Below, piece by piece: positions 1 to 7,193 of a DNA stretch of 11,430 bases. The DNA comes from a bacterium HR23 (lineage in GTDB: Bacteria > Chloroflexota > Dehalococcoidia > Lucifugimonadales > HRBIN23). The DNA lies in the NCBI GenBank assembly GCA_002923335.1, contig BEHZ01000049.1, positions 1 to 11,430 on the forward strand, written 5' to 3'. Within the stretch, counting starts at the first letter, position 1; each line of letters starts with the position of its first letter. The position numbers and the translations under genes are program-made. The notes under the pieces were generated by a model, which was not told the DNA's origin, did not search any database, and saw only the letters and a list, made by a program, of their open reading frames with translations.

Positions 1-1278
1 AAGGTTCCCGACCAGGTGCGGGCCGGTCTTACCGCCCGAGGGGAGGACCCCGGGGTTGTAGACCAGATTCTCGCCCTGGACGCCCGGCGCCGACAGGCGG
101 TAACCGAGCGGGACCGCCTCCGTGCCCGCCACAAGGAGGTGAGCCGGCAGATGGGCCAGGCCCTGGCCCGTGCCCACCAGGAGCCATCCGCCTCTTTGCA
201 GGCGGAGGCCCTACGGGAGGAGGCCAGGGCCCTCTCTCAGCGCATAGCCGACCTGGAGCAGGAGGCGCGGCGCCTGGAGGCCGAGATGGAGGGCCTTCTC
301 CTCACCGTCCCCAACCTGCCCCGCCCGGATGTGCCCGTTGGCCCCGACGCCTCCGGCAACCGCATCGTCCGCACCTGGGGGGAGCCGAAGGCTTTCCCCT
401 TTTCTCCCCTGCCCCACTGGGAATTGGGGGAGCGGCTGGGCATCCTGGATATGGAGCGGGGGGCGAGCCTGGCCGGCTCCCGCTTCTATGTGCTGAAGGG
501 GCTAGGGGCACGCCTCCAGCGGGCCCTTATCTCCTGGTTCCTGGATGTGCACACCCGGGAGCACGGGTATACCGAGGTCTATCTGCCCTATCTGGTGCGG
601 AGCACGGTCCTGGTGGGGGCGGGGGTGCTCCCCAAGTTCGGCGACAACCTCTACCGAGACGCCGAGGAGGACCTGTGGCTCATCCCCACCGCCGAGGTGC
701 CCCTCACCAGCCTCTTTCGGGACGAAATCCTTCCCCCGGGGAGCCTGCCCCGTTACTATGTGGCCCATACCCCTTGTTTCCGCCGGGAGAAGGCGGCTGC
801 AGGGCGGGATGTGCGGGGCATCAAGCGGGTGCACCAGTTTGAGAAGGTGGAATGCTACAAGTTCTGCGAGCCTTCCGCCTCGGACCAGGAGTTGGAGCGC
901 CTGGTGGCCGATGTGGAGGACCTCCTTCAGCGCTTGGGGTTGGCCTATCGGGTGGTGCTCCTGTGCACGGGGGATATGGGCTTCCAGTCCGCCAAGACCT
1001 ACGACCTGGAGGTATGGGCGCCCGGCAGTGGGGAGTGGCTGGAGGTGTCGTCCTGCTCCACCTGCGCCGACTTCCAGGCGCGGCGGGCCAACATCCGCTA
1101 TCGCCCGGCGGAGGGGGCGCGGCCGGAGTATGTGCACACCCTCAACGGCTCGGGCCTGGCCCTCCCCCGCACTATCGCCGCCATCCTGGAGAACTACCAG
1201 CAGGAGGACGGCGCGGTGGCGGTGCCGGAGCCGTTGCGCCCCTACATGGGGGTGGCGAGGATAGAGCCGGCACAATAG
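1..1278 (+). CDS. serS: Seryl-tRNA synthetase, 5' end cut by window edge
   Basis: Charges tRNA-Ser with serine in the cytoplasm (class II aminoacyl-tRNA synthetase). The frame is open from base 1; an internal GTG at 16 is not the start, because residues before it (KVPDQVRAGL) match the usual SerRS N-terminus, so about ten codons lie outside the window. The N-terminal part (to about residue 100) is the charged, heptad-rich coiled-coil arm that grips the long variable arm of tRNA-Ser. Class II motif 2 is visible as CFRREKAAAGRDVRGIKRVH and motif 3 as NGSGLALPRTIAAILENYQ; the serine-pocket stretch TAEVPLTS and the segment SSCSTCADFQARRANIRYR are typical. The stop is TAG at 1276-1278. It converges on the exporter gene downstream. 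Identification is secure from motifs and length. Confidence 0.97.
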   Translation, partial: KVPDQVRAGLTARGEDPGVVDQILALDARRRQAVTERDRLRARHKEVSRQMGQALARAHQEPSASLQAEALREEARALSQRIADLEQEARRLEAEMEGLLLTVPNLPRPDVPVGPDASGNRIVRTWGEPKAFPFSPLPHWELGERLGILDMERGASLAGSRFYVLKGLGARLQRALISWFLDVHTREHGYTEVYLPYLVRSTVLVGAGVLPKFGDNLYRDAEEDLWLIPTAEVPLTSLFRDEILPPGSLPRYYVAHTPCFRREKAAAGRDVRGIKRVHQFEKVECYKFCEPSASDQELERLVADVEDLLQRLGLAYRVVLLCTGDMGFQSAKTYDLEVWAPGSGEWLEVSSCSTCADFQARRANIRYRPAEGARPEYVHTLNGSGLALPRTIAAILENYQQEDGAVAVPEPLRPYMGVARIEPAQ

Positions 1279-1314
1279 GCGACGGCCGGGCGGCGCCCGG
1301 TTTGGGCCGACGCC
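1278..1314. terminator. Hairpin-rich convergent gap, possible bidirectional terminator
   Basis: The 46-base gap between serS (+) and the exporter gene (-) is nearly all inverted repeat. An inner perfect hairpin CCGGGC-GGC-GCCCGG spans 1286-1300 and is followed by TTT. An outer pair, GGCGACGGCC (1278-1287) with GGCCGACGCC (1305-1314), matches at nine of ten positions; the inner and outer stems share two bases, so they compete or stack. Convergent placement suggests termination of both transcripts, but the U-tract is short on the plus strand and absent on the minus strand, so intrinsic termination is not certain. Confidence 0.45.
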
Positions 1315-1324
1315 TCTTGGGCAT

Positions 1325-1981
1325 TTAGCCCAGCACCGTCCGCACCCCGGTGTAGAGGAACAGCCCCCCCATATACGCCAGGAAACCGCCACACGCCAGC
1401 AATATCCCCGCATACACCGGCCGGGTCATGACCCGTCGCCCCGCCGATACCGCCAGGGCCACCCCGCTATACCACACGAAGTCCGAGAGGATGTGCCCAA
1501 AGTAGACCGCCCCTACCGCCCACAGCCCCCAGGGGCCGGGGTAGTAGCGGGACAGCAGGCTGGCCCCTATAGTAAGCCACCAGAGGCTCCAGAAGGGGTT
1601 GGAGACGCTGACAAAGACACCCCCCAGGACCGGCCCCCCGGCCTTCCTCTGTCCCGGCTCCTGCTGGGGACGGAAGTCGGGGCGCTCCCGCAGGGCGGTT
1701 TGCACCGTTCCCCACGCCATCCAGAGGATGACCGTCCCTCCTACCAGGCCGATAACCGCCCGGGCGGTCTCGCCCTGGAAGAAGCGCCCGAGCCCCAGGG
1801 TGAGGAGCACCACCACCACCAGTTCCAGGAGGGCGTGCCCGGCGGAGGTCAAAGGGCCGGCAACCCATCCCTTGCGGGTCGCCTCCCGTATGGTGAAGGC
1901 CAAAAGGGGGCCGGGCGACAGTGCCCCCGAAAGCCCCACCACAAAACTCACGGCGCAGGCGGACGCCAACCCCTCTAGCAT
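1325..1981 (-). CDS. LysE-family amino-acid/metabolite exporter
   Basis: Predicted inner-membrane efflux protein of the LysE/RhtB type, 218 residues, the usual size. The N-terminal segment carries the family signature GALSPGPLLAFTI, followed by about six hydrophobic helices; SNPFWSLWWLTIGAS is the second conserved NP-containing helix. The start chosen is ATG at 1981 (MLEGLASACAVSF), preceded by a purine-rich GGGAGGAGAGGGAG; an upstream ATG at 2029 would add 16 residues of low-complexity sequence lying inside gpsA. The ATG overlaps the gpsA stop (ATGCTAG, bases 1981-1975), indicating translational coupling at the 3' end of the argF-der-plsY-gpsA operon. Substrate cannot be read from sequence; arginine or another amino acid is conceivable given argF upstream, but that is a guess. 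Confidence 0.85.
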   Translation of the reverse strand: MLEGLASACAVSFVVGLSGALSPGPLLAFTIREATRKGWVAGPLTSAGHALLELVVVVLLTLGLGRFFQGETARAVIGLVGGTVILWMAWGTVQTALRERPDFRPQQEPGQRKAGGPVLGGVFVSVSNPFWSLWWLTIGASLLSRYYPGPWGLWAVGAVYFGHILSDFVWYSGVALAVSAGRRVMTRPVYAGILLACGGFLAYMGGLFLYTGVRTVLG

Positions 1982-3021
1982 GGGTTCTCCCTCTCCTCCC
2001 GTGGGAGTGTGCCCCACCCTTCGGGCCATTCGGGCTTGGGGGAACGCCCCAGCAGGGCCTCTATGGCTTTGGGGATGGGAAGCCCCTCATACAGCACCTG
2101 GTAGGTAACCTGGGCGATGGGCATCTCCACGCCATACCGTTGGGCCAGGAGCAGGGCGGAAGGCACGGTGTGCACCCCTTCGGCCACCTGCCCCAAGCCC
2201 TTCAGCACCTCCCCCAAGGGCTGACCACGGGCCAGACGCTCCCCCACCGTGCGATTTCGGCTGAGGGGGCTCCAGCAGGTCGCCATCAAGTCGCCGATGC
2301 CCGCCAGCCCCGCAAAGGTTAAGGGGTCCGCCCCCGCCGCCACCCCCAGCCGGGTGATCTCCGCCAGTCCACGGGTAACGAAGGCAGACTTGGCGTTGGC
2401 CCCCAGGCCCAGCCCGTCGCACATCCCCGCGCCGATGGCGATGATGTTCTTCAACGCCCCCGCCAGTTCCACTCCTATCACATCCCGGCTGATGTAGACC
2501 CGAAAGGCAGGGGTGTGGAGGGCGTCCTGCACCCAGCGGGCCACCGCCGGCGAAGGGCTGGCTACCACCGTGGAGGAGGGGAGGCCCTGGGCTATCTCCC
2601 TGGCCAGGTTGGGGCCGGAGAGCACCCCCAGGCGCTCCGCATGGGAGGGGGCTTCCTGGGCCAACACCTGGCTGATGCGCAGGGCGGTGCCCGGCTCTAG
2701 CCCCTTGACGGCGTGGAGGAGAACCGCATCCCTGGGCAGGAAGGGGGCGATGCGCCGTGCGTTCTCCCGCACCGAGGCCGAGGGCACCGCCAGCACCACC
2801 ATCTGCGCCCGCCCCACCGCCTCGGCAGGGGAGGCGGTGAGCCACAACCCCGGCGGAAAGGCCAGCCCCGGCAGGAAACGGCGGTTCTCCCCCGCACGGG
2901 CCAGGGCGTCGGCCTCCTGGGGGGTGCGGGTCAAAAGGGCAACCCGATGCCCCCGGCGGGCCAACAGCACCGCCAGGGTCGTCCCCCATGAGGTGGGCCC
3001 CACCACGCCTATCTCTGCCAC
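1975..3021 (-). CDS. gpsA: Glycerol-3-phosphate dehydrogenase [NAD(P)+]
   Basis: Reduces dihydroxyacetone phosphate to sn-glycerol-3-phosphate, the backbone precursor for phospholipids. About 348 residues. The N-terminal Rossmann segment reads VAEIGVVGPTSWGTTLAVLL; the usual GxGxxG is here GPTSWG, with Thr in place of the second Gly. Conserved landmarks follow: HAVKGLE (Lys about 106), SGPNLAREIA (about 135), and GALKNIIAIGAGMCDGLGLG with the catalytic Lys near 191. The start is GTG at 3021: GGAGG stands five bases upstream, and the frame upstream (to an ATG at 3126) encodes only proline-rich sequence overlapping plsY. The start overlaps the plsY stop by 13 bases and the stop overlaps the exporter start, so this is a coupled operon. 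Its product is the acyl-acceptor for the neighbouring PlsY. Confidence 0.95.
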   Translation of the reverse strand: MAEIGVVGPTSWGTTLAVLLARRGHRVALLTRTPQEADALARAGENRRFLPGLAFPPGLWLTASPAEAVGRAQMVVLAVPSASVRENARRIAPFLPRDAVLLHAVKGLEPGTALRISQVLAQEAPSHAERLGVLSGPNLAREIAQGLPSSTVVASPSPAVARWVQDALHTPAFRVYISRDVIGVELAGALKNIIAIGAGMCDGLGLGANAKSAFVTRGLAEITRLGVAAGADPLTFAGLAGIGDLMATCWSPLSRNRTVGERLARGQPLGEVLKGLGQVAEGVHTVPSALLLAQRYGVEMPIAQVTYQVLYEGLPIPKAIEALLGRSPKPEWPEGWGTLPREERENPC

Positions 3022-3674
3022 GAGGGCCTCCGGGGGGCGGGTGCTTGGGTCAGGGGGCGGGGTGGCTCCCCCAGGCGGTGCTCGGTGCCCGCCCGCAGGC
3101 GCTGGATGTTGGAGCGATGCGCCCATACCACCAGGAAGGCTCCTACCACCCCATACAGGGCGTCGGGCAGGGGCGTTGCCCCCGCCAGGGCAAAGCCCAC
3201 CAGGGACAGCCCCCCGCTTACTGCCCCCAGCATGGAGCCGACAGAGACATAGCGGGTGCGGGCGATGGCGCTTACCCCCAGGAGGGTGGCGATGGCCCCG
3301 GCCGGCGGATACATGAGGAAGAGCCCGCCCAGCCCGCTGGCGGTTCCCCGCCCTCCCCGCAGGCCCAGGTAGGGCGACCAGATGTGGCCCGCCATAGTGG
3401 CCAGCCCCACGGCGGGCGGCGCCCAGGGGCTCTCCATAAGCCAGCGGGAGAGGCCCACCGCCAGGGCGCCCTTGGTGAGGTCCAGGGCCAGCACCGTGAG
3501 GCCTGCCTTGACACCGGCGGTGCGCATCACATTGGTCATGCCGGTGCTCCCGCTTCCGTAACGGCGGGGGTCAATCCGGCGCACCGCTTTGGCCACCAGG
3601 AAACCCCAGGGGATTCCCCCCCACAGGTAGGCCAGGGGCACCGCCAGCCCTAGCCAAAAAACGCTCCCGCTCAT
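3009..3674 (-). CDS. plsY: Acyl-phosphate:glycerol-3-phosphate acyltransferase
   Basis: Integral membrane enzyme that transfers an acyl group from acyl-phosphate to glycerol-3-phosphate, the first membrane step of phosphatidic acid synthesis; works with PlsX (not in the window). 221 residues with about five hydrophobic helices. The family glycine-rich loops are present in modified form: RRYGSGSTGMTNVMRTAG (about residues 37-54; usual core GSGNxGATN) and GHIWSPYLGLRGGRGTASGLG (from about 97; usual core GHxxPxxxxFxGGKGVAT), so Asn-to-Ser, Ala-to-Met and Lys-to-Arg changes sit in substrate loops. The start is ATG at 3674, overlapping the der stop as ATGA. It is followed by a proline/arginine-rich C-terminal tail beyond the last helix. 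Pairing with gpsA supports the call. Confidence 0.93.
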   Translation of the reverse strand: MSGSVFWLGLAVPLAYLWGGIPWGFLVAKAVRRIDPRRYGSGSTGMTNVMRTAGVKAGLTVLALDLTKGALAVGLSRWLMESPWAPPAVGLATMAGHIWSPYLGLRGGRGTASGLGGLFLMYPPAGAIATLLGVSAIARTRYVSVGSMLGAVSGGLSLVGFALAGATPLPDALYGVVGAFLVVWAHRSNIQRLRAGTEHRLGEPPRPLTQAPAPRRPSWQR

Positions 3675-5020
3675 GGCGACTGCACCCTCTCCCGTTTGCG
3701 TGCCCGTGCTTTGAAGAGGAGGCGCAGGGGCGTGCCGGTGAAGCCAAAGGCCTCCCGCAGGGCGTTGGCCAGATACCGCTGATAGGAGAAGTGCACCGCC
3801 TCGGGGTCGTTGACGGTGAAGACGAAGGTGGGGGGGTTGATCCCCTCTTGGCGCAGGGAGTAGATGTGGAGGGGCTTCCCCTTGTGGGAAGGGAGGTGGC
3901 GGGCCACCGCCTCGGCCAGGAGGCGGTTCAGGTCTTGCTGGGGCACCCGCTTCTGCCGTTCCCGCCACACCTCCAGAGACGCCTCCAGAAGGGTGGGCAC
4001 CCCCTCCCCTGTCAGGGCGGAGACGAAAAGGACAGGGGCATAAGGGATGAAGTGGAGGCCCGTCCGCACGGCCTCCAGGGCGGGGCCCTCCTTCGCCCCC
4101 TCCCGACGAGCCAGGTCCCACTTGTTCACCGCCACCACAATCCCTTTATATGCGTCCAGCACATACCCGGCGATATGGGCGTCCTGGGCGGTAACCGCCT
4201 CCAGGGCGTCCAGCACCAGGATGGCCACATCGCACCGCTCAATGGCCTGCAACGCCCGCAGAACGGCGAACTGCTCTACGCCCGGCTCAATGCGCCCCCG
4301 ACGGCGAATGCCGGCGGTGTCAATGAGGAGGAGGCGCATGCCCTTGTAGGTGGCCGGGGTGTCTAGGGCGTCCCGAGTGGTGCCGGGTTCGGGGGAGACG
4401 ATCGCCCGTTCCTCCCCCAGCAAGGCGTTGAGGAGGCTGGATTTGCCCACATTGGGGCGCCCCACGATGGCCAGTTTGGCCACCGGCTCCCCCTCGGGGC
4501 GTGCCTCGGGGGCCTGGGGTAGAAGGGACGCAATGCGTTCCCGCAGTTCCCCTATACCCCGGTCCTGGAGGGCGGAGACGGGGAGAGGGTCCCCCAGCCC
4601 CAGGGCGTAGAACTCCCCCACCTGCAAGGCCCGCCCCGGCCCCTCGGCCTTATTGACCACCAGCACCACCGGCTTCCCCGAGCGGCGCAAGAGGTCGGCG
4701 ATGGCGTGGTCTTCCGGGTGCAGGCCGGTGGAGGCGTCGGTTACGAAGACCACCACATGCGCCTCACGGATGGCTGCCAGGGCCTGCTCCCGCACCAGGG
4801 TCTCCAGGGTGGTGGCGGTGTGGGAGAGGAGGCCCCCCGTGTCCACCAGGATGACCCTGTGCCCCTCCAGGAGCAGGGGCATGGCGATGCGGTCTCGGGT
4901 GGTTCCCGGCTCCTGCGCCTCAATGGCCACCCGTTTGCCCAGGAGACGGTTGAAGAGGGTGGACTTCCCCACATTGGGGCGTCCCACAATGGCCACCAGA
5001 GGCACAGAGGGCACCGGCAT
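3671..5020 (-). CDS. der: Ribosome biogenesis GTPase Der (EngA), two GTPase domains
   Basis: Essential double-GTPase that acts in maturation of the 50S ribosomal subunit. 449 residues, normal length. First G domain: G1 GRPNVGKST (13-21), G3 DTGG (60-63), G4 NKAE (123-126). Second G domain: G1 GRPNVGKSS (187-195), G3 DTAG (234-237), G4 NKWD (299-302). The C-terminal KH-like domain runs from about 360 to the end (basic, ends in KARARKRERVQSP). The first-domain G4 carries Glu instead of Asp; such variants occur in some Der lineages. The start is ATG at 5020, six bases after the argF stop, with no strong ribosome-binding site, suggesting coupling to argF translation. The TGA stop overlaps the plsY ATG. 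Confidence 0.97.
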   Translation of the reverse strand: MPVPSVPLVAIVGRPNVGKSTLFNRLLGKRVAIEAQEPGTTRDRIAMPLLLEGHRVILVDTGGLLSHTATTLETLVREQALAAIREAHVVVFVTDASTGLHPEDHAIADLLRRSGKPVVLVVNKAEGPGRALQVGEFYALGLGDPLPVSALQDRGIGELRERIASLLPQAPEARPEGEPVAKLAIVGRPNVGKSSLLNALLGEERAIVSPEPGTTRDALDTPATYKGMRLLLIDTAGIRRRGRIEPGVEQFAVLRALQAIERCDVAILVLDALEAVTAQDAHIAGYVLDAYKGIVVAVNKWDLARREGAKEGPALEAVRTGLHFIPYAPVLFVSALTGEGVPTLLEASLEVWRERQKRVPQQDLNRLLAEAVARHLPSHKGKPLHIYSLRQEGINPPTFVFTVNDPEAVHFSYQRYLANALREAFGFTGTPLRLLFKARARKRERVQSP

Positions 5021-5026
5021 AGGCGC

Positions 5027-5962
5027 TCATTTGGCCAGAATGGCTTCCAGGATGGCTTTCTGAATGTGTAGACGGTTCTCGGCCTGGTGGTAGGCCACGG
5101 ACCAGGGGCTTTCCAGGAAGCCGGGGGGCACCTCTTCCCCGTAGTGGGCGGGCATAGGGTGCATAAAGATGGCTCCAGGGCCGGCCAGGGCCATACGCTG
5201 GGGGGTAACCTGGTAGTCGGCGAAGGCCTTTCGGCGTGCCTCCGCCTCCTTCTCCTGGCCCATGCTGGTCCACACATCGGTGTAGACCACCTGCGCCCCT
5301 TTGACGGCCTCCTCGGGACTGCGCAGGAGGGTCAAGGAGCCGCCGGTGCGGGAGGCAGTGGCCAGGGCCCTCTCCACCACCGATGGGGGCAGGTCGTAGC
5401 CGGGAGGAGAGGCGATACGGTAGTGAGCCCCCACGGCAGAGCAGGCCAGGGCGAGGCTCACGGCGCAGTTGTTCCCGTCGCCGATGAAGGCTACCACCAC
5501 TCCCCGCAACTGCCCCAGATGCTCCTGAATGGTCATCAGATCCCCCAGGGCCTGGCAGGGGTGCTCGCTGTCCGAGAGGGCGTTGATCACGGGGATGGTG
5601 GCGAAGCGGGCCAGTTCCTCTAGGGTCTGCTGGGCGAAGGTGCGGCAGACGATGGCGTCCACCATACGGGAGAGGACACGGGCCACATCGCTTACTGGCT
5701 CCCGCACCCCCAGGCCCACCTCCTGGGGGGAGAGATAGAGGGCGTGGCCCCCCAGGTGAAACACCGCCACATCAAAGGAGACACGGGTGCGCAAGGAGGG
5801 CTTCTCAAAGAGGAGGGCGACGCTCTTGCCGGTGAGGGGGCGGGGGCGGGCACCGCGCTTGAGGGCCAGACCACGCGCCACCAGCCCCTCCACCTCTGGG
5901 GGCGTGAGGTCGGCCACCGACAGCAGGTCCCTTCCCTTCAAACTGGCCAGAGGGGCGTCCAT
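5027..5962 (-). CDS. argF: Ornithine carbamoyltransferase with atypical ornithine loop
   Basis: Makes citrulline from ornithine and carbamoyl phosphate in arginine synthesis. 311 residues, normal length. The carbamoyl-phosphate site shows FEKPSLRTR (52-60) and HPCQALGD (134-141). Ornithine-specific features are IGDGNN (160-165) and DVWTSMGQE (229-237), the SMG motif separating it from aspartate carbamoyltransferases. The loop usually written HCLPA is here HPMPA (268-272), so the cysteine that contacts ornithine in well-studied enzymes is proline. The ATG at 5962 has AAGGGGA upstream. It is the first gene of the argF-der-plsY-gpsA-exporter operon, and no other arginine gene is in view. Ornithine carbamoyltransferase is the best call; a related carbamoyltransferase with another amine substrate remains possible because of the altered loop. 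Confidence 0.88.
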   Translation of the reverse strand: MDAPLASLKGRDLLSVADLTPPEVEGLVARGLALKRGARPRPLTGKSVALLFEKPSLRTRVSFDVAVFHLGGHALYLSPQEVGLGVREPVSDVARVLSRMVDAIVCRTFAQQTLEELARFATIPVINALSDSEHPCQALGDLMTIQEHLGQLRGVVVAFIGDGNNCAVSLALACSAVGAHYRIASPPGYDLPPSVVERALATASRTGGSLTLLRSPEEAVKGAQVVYTDVWTSMGQEKEAEARRKAFADYQVTPQRMALAGPGAIFMHPMPAHYGEEVPPGFLESPWSVAYHQAENRLHIQKAILEAILAK

Positions 5963-6072
5963 GCTCTCTTCCCCTTGTCCCAGTATAGCAGGCCGGTCCT
6001 CTGGCGACGCCTACAGGGGTATGTTACACTTACCGTAACCGAAACGCCACATCCTTGTGCAGGAGGTTGCCC
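5963..6072. promoter_or_regulatory. Divergent promoter region between argF and the alcohol dehydrogenase gene
   Basis: These 110 bases separate two divergently read genes. For argF (-), an extended -10 TGCTATACT lies at 5990-5982, with no convincing -35. For the dehydrogenase (+), an extended -10 TGTTACACT lies at 6022-6030 with a weak -35 (TGGCGA, 6002-6007) at 17-base spacing. A dyad GTTAC-N7-GTAAC (6023-6039) covers the plus-strand -10 and the likely start point, a suitable place for a repressor. The -35 regions of the two promoters would nearly coincide. All promoter calls are by eye. Confidence 0.45.
6061..6066 (+). promoter_or_regulatory. Shine-Dalgarno AGGAGG deciding the dehydrogenase start
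   Basis: A consensus AGGAGG sits six bases before ATG 6073. It lies inside the frame that would open from an upstream TTG at 6055, so it selects the ATG (MKIKAAVLYQ) as start. Confidence 0.85.
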
Positions 6073-7182
6073 ATGAAAATCAAGGCGGCAGTGCTTTATC
6101 AGCCCCATCAGCCTTTGGTGGTGGAGGAGGTAGACCTGGACCCGCCCAAGCAGGGGGAGGTTCTGGTGCGGGTGGCGGCCGCGGGCGTCTGCCGGAGCGA
6201 CTACCACTTTATGGTGGGGGAGTCCACCTACCTCTTGCCCGTTGTCCTGGGGCACGAGGGGGCGGGCATCGTGGAGGCGGTGGGGGAAGGGGTTACCACG
6301 GTAAAGCCGGGCGACCATGTGATCTTCAACTTCGTGCCCAACTGTGGCTTCTGCGTATTCTGCACCACGGGGCGCCCCAACCTGTGCGAAAGGTCGGCCA
6401 CCCTCCAGCAGAGGGCGTTCATGCTGGACGGCACCACCCGTCTCCATAAGGGGGCGCAACCCATCCACCACTTCATCCGCACCGCCTGCTTTGCCGAGTA
6501 TGCGGTGCTGGCGGAAAGCGGGTGCATCCCCGTGGACAAAGGCTTCCCCCTGGAGCACGCAGCGCTTATCGGGTGCTCTGTTACCACAGGGGTCTGCGCG
6601 GTCCTGCGCACCGCCCAGGTGCCTTCGGGCGCCAGCGTGGCGGTGGTGGGGTGTGGTGGGGTGGGGCTGAACGTGATTCAGGGGGCACGCCTGGTGAACG
6701 CCGCCCCCATCATCGCCATTGACATTCGGGACGGGAACCTGAACCTGGCCCGGCAACTGGGGGCCACCCATACCATCAACGCTGGCACCGAGGATGTGCT
6801 CCGCCGGGTGCTGGAGATCACCAACGGCCAGGGGGCCGATTACTCCTTTGAAGTGTATGGGGGCTCCCATACTGCCCAGACCGCCTTTGACATCGTCCGT
6901 CGTGGGGGAACGGTGGTCATCGTAGGGGTCGCCCCGGACGGGCATAAGGCGGGCTTTGAACTCATCACCATCCTGCGGAAGGAACTGACCATCAAAGGCT
7001 CTTACTACGGCTCGGCACGCCCCCGGGTGGATATGCCCCTCCTGGTGCGCCTGGCCCGGGAAGGGCGGCTGGACATCGGGGCCCTGGCCCAGCGCCGCTA
7101 TCGCCTGGAGCAGATCAACCAGGCCTACCGGGACCTGGAGGAGGGCATGCCGGGGCGGGGCATTATCGTCTTTCCGCACTAG
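6073..7182 (+). CDS. Zinc-dependent alcohol dehydrogenase (MDR superfamily)
   Basis: Medium-chain dehydrogenase, 369 residues, expected to oxidise an alcohol or reduce an aldehyde with NAD(H). Catalytic-zinc ligands are Cys40 (GVCRSDYH), His61 (GHEGAG) and Cys168 (GCSVTTG). The structural-zinc cluster is complete: Cys91, Cys94, Cys97, Cys105 in CGFCVFCTTGRPNLC. The Rossmann motif GCGGVG (193-198) is followed by Asp217 in IAIDIRD, which favours NAD over NADP. The full zinc set, the GCSVTTGVCAV helix and the overall layout resemble class III / formaldehyde- and NDMA-type dehydrogenases more than simple YjgB-like ones, but the substrate is not readable. ATG 6073 follows a consensus ribosome-binding site. 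The histidine kinase gene begins 11 bases after the stop, so the two are probably co-transcribed. Confidence 0.93.
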   Translation: MKIKAAVLYQPHQPLVVEEVDLDPPKQGEVLVRVAAAGVCRSDYHFMVGESTYLLPVVLGHEGAGIVEAVGEGVTTVKPGDHVIFNFVPNCGFCVFCTTGRPNLCERSATLQQRAFMLDGTTRLHKGAQPIHHFIRTACFAEYAVLAESGCIPVDKGFPLEHAALIGCSVTTGVCAVLRTAQVPSGASVAVVGCGGVGLNVIQGARLVNAAPIIAIDIRDGNLNLARQLGATHTINAGTEDVLRRVLEITNGQGADYSFEVYGGSHTAQTAFDIVRRGGTVVIVGVAPDGHKAGFELITILRKELTIKGSYYGSARPRVDMPLLVRLAREGRLDIGALAQRRYRLEQINQAYRDLEEGMPGRGIIVFPH

Positions 7183-7193
7183 GTGGGAGGGGC

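Noticed and set aside
3675..4121. Long N-terminal extension of plsY
   Set aside because: The frame is open upstream of ATG 3674 but overlaps der and encodes arginine/proline/glycine-rich sequence; the ATGA overlap gives a clear start.
4645..4656. Der first-domain G4 motif NKAE as a damaged site
   Set aside because: Glu at this position occurs in Der of other lineages as I recall, and all other G motifs are intact, so it is ordinary variation.
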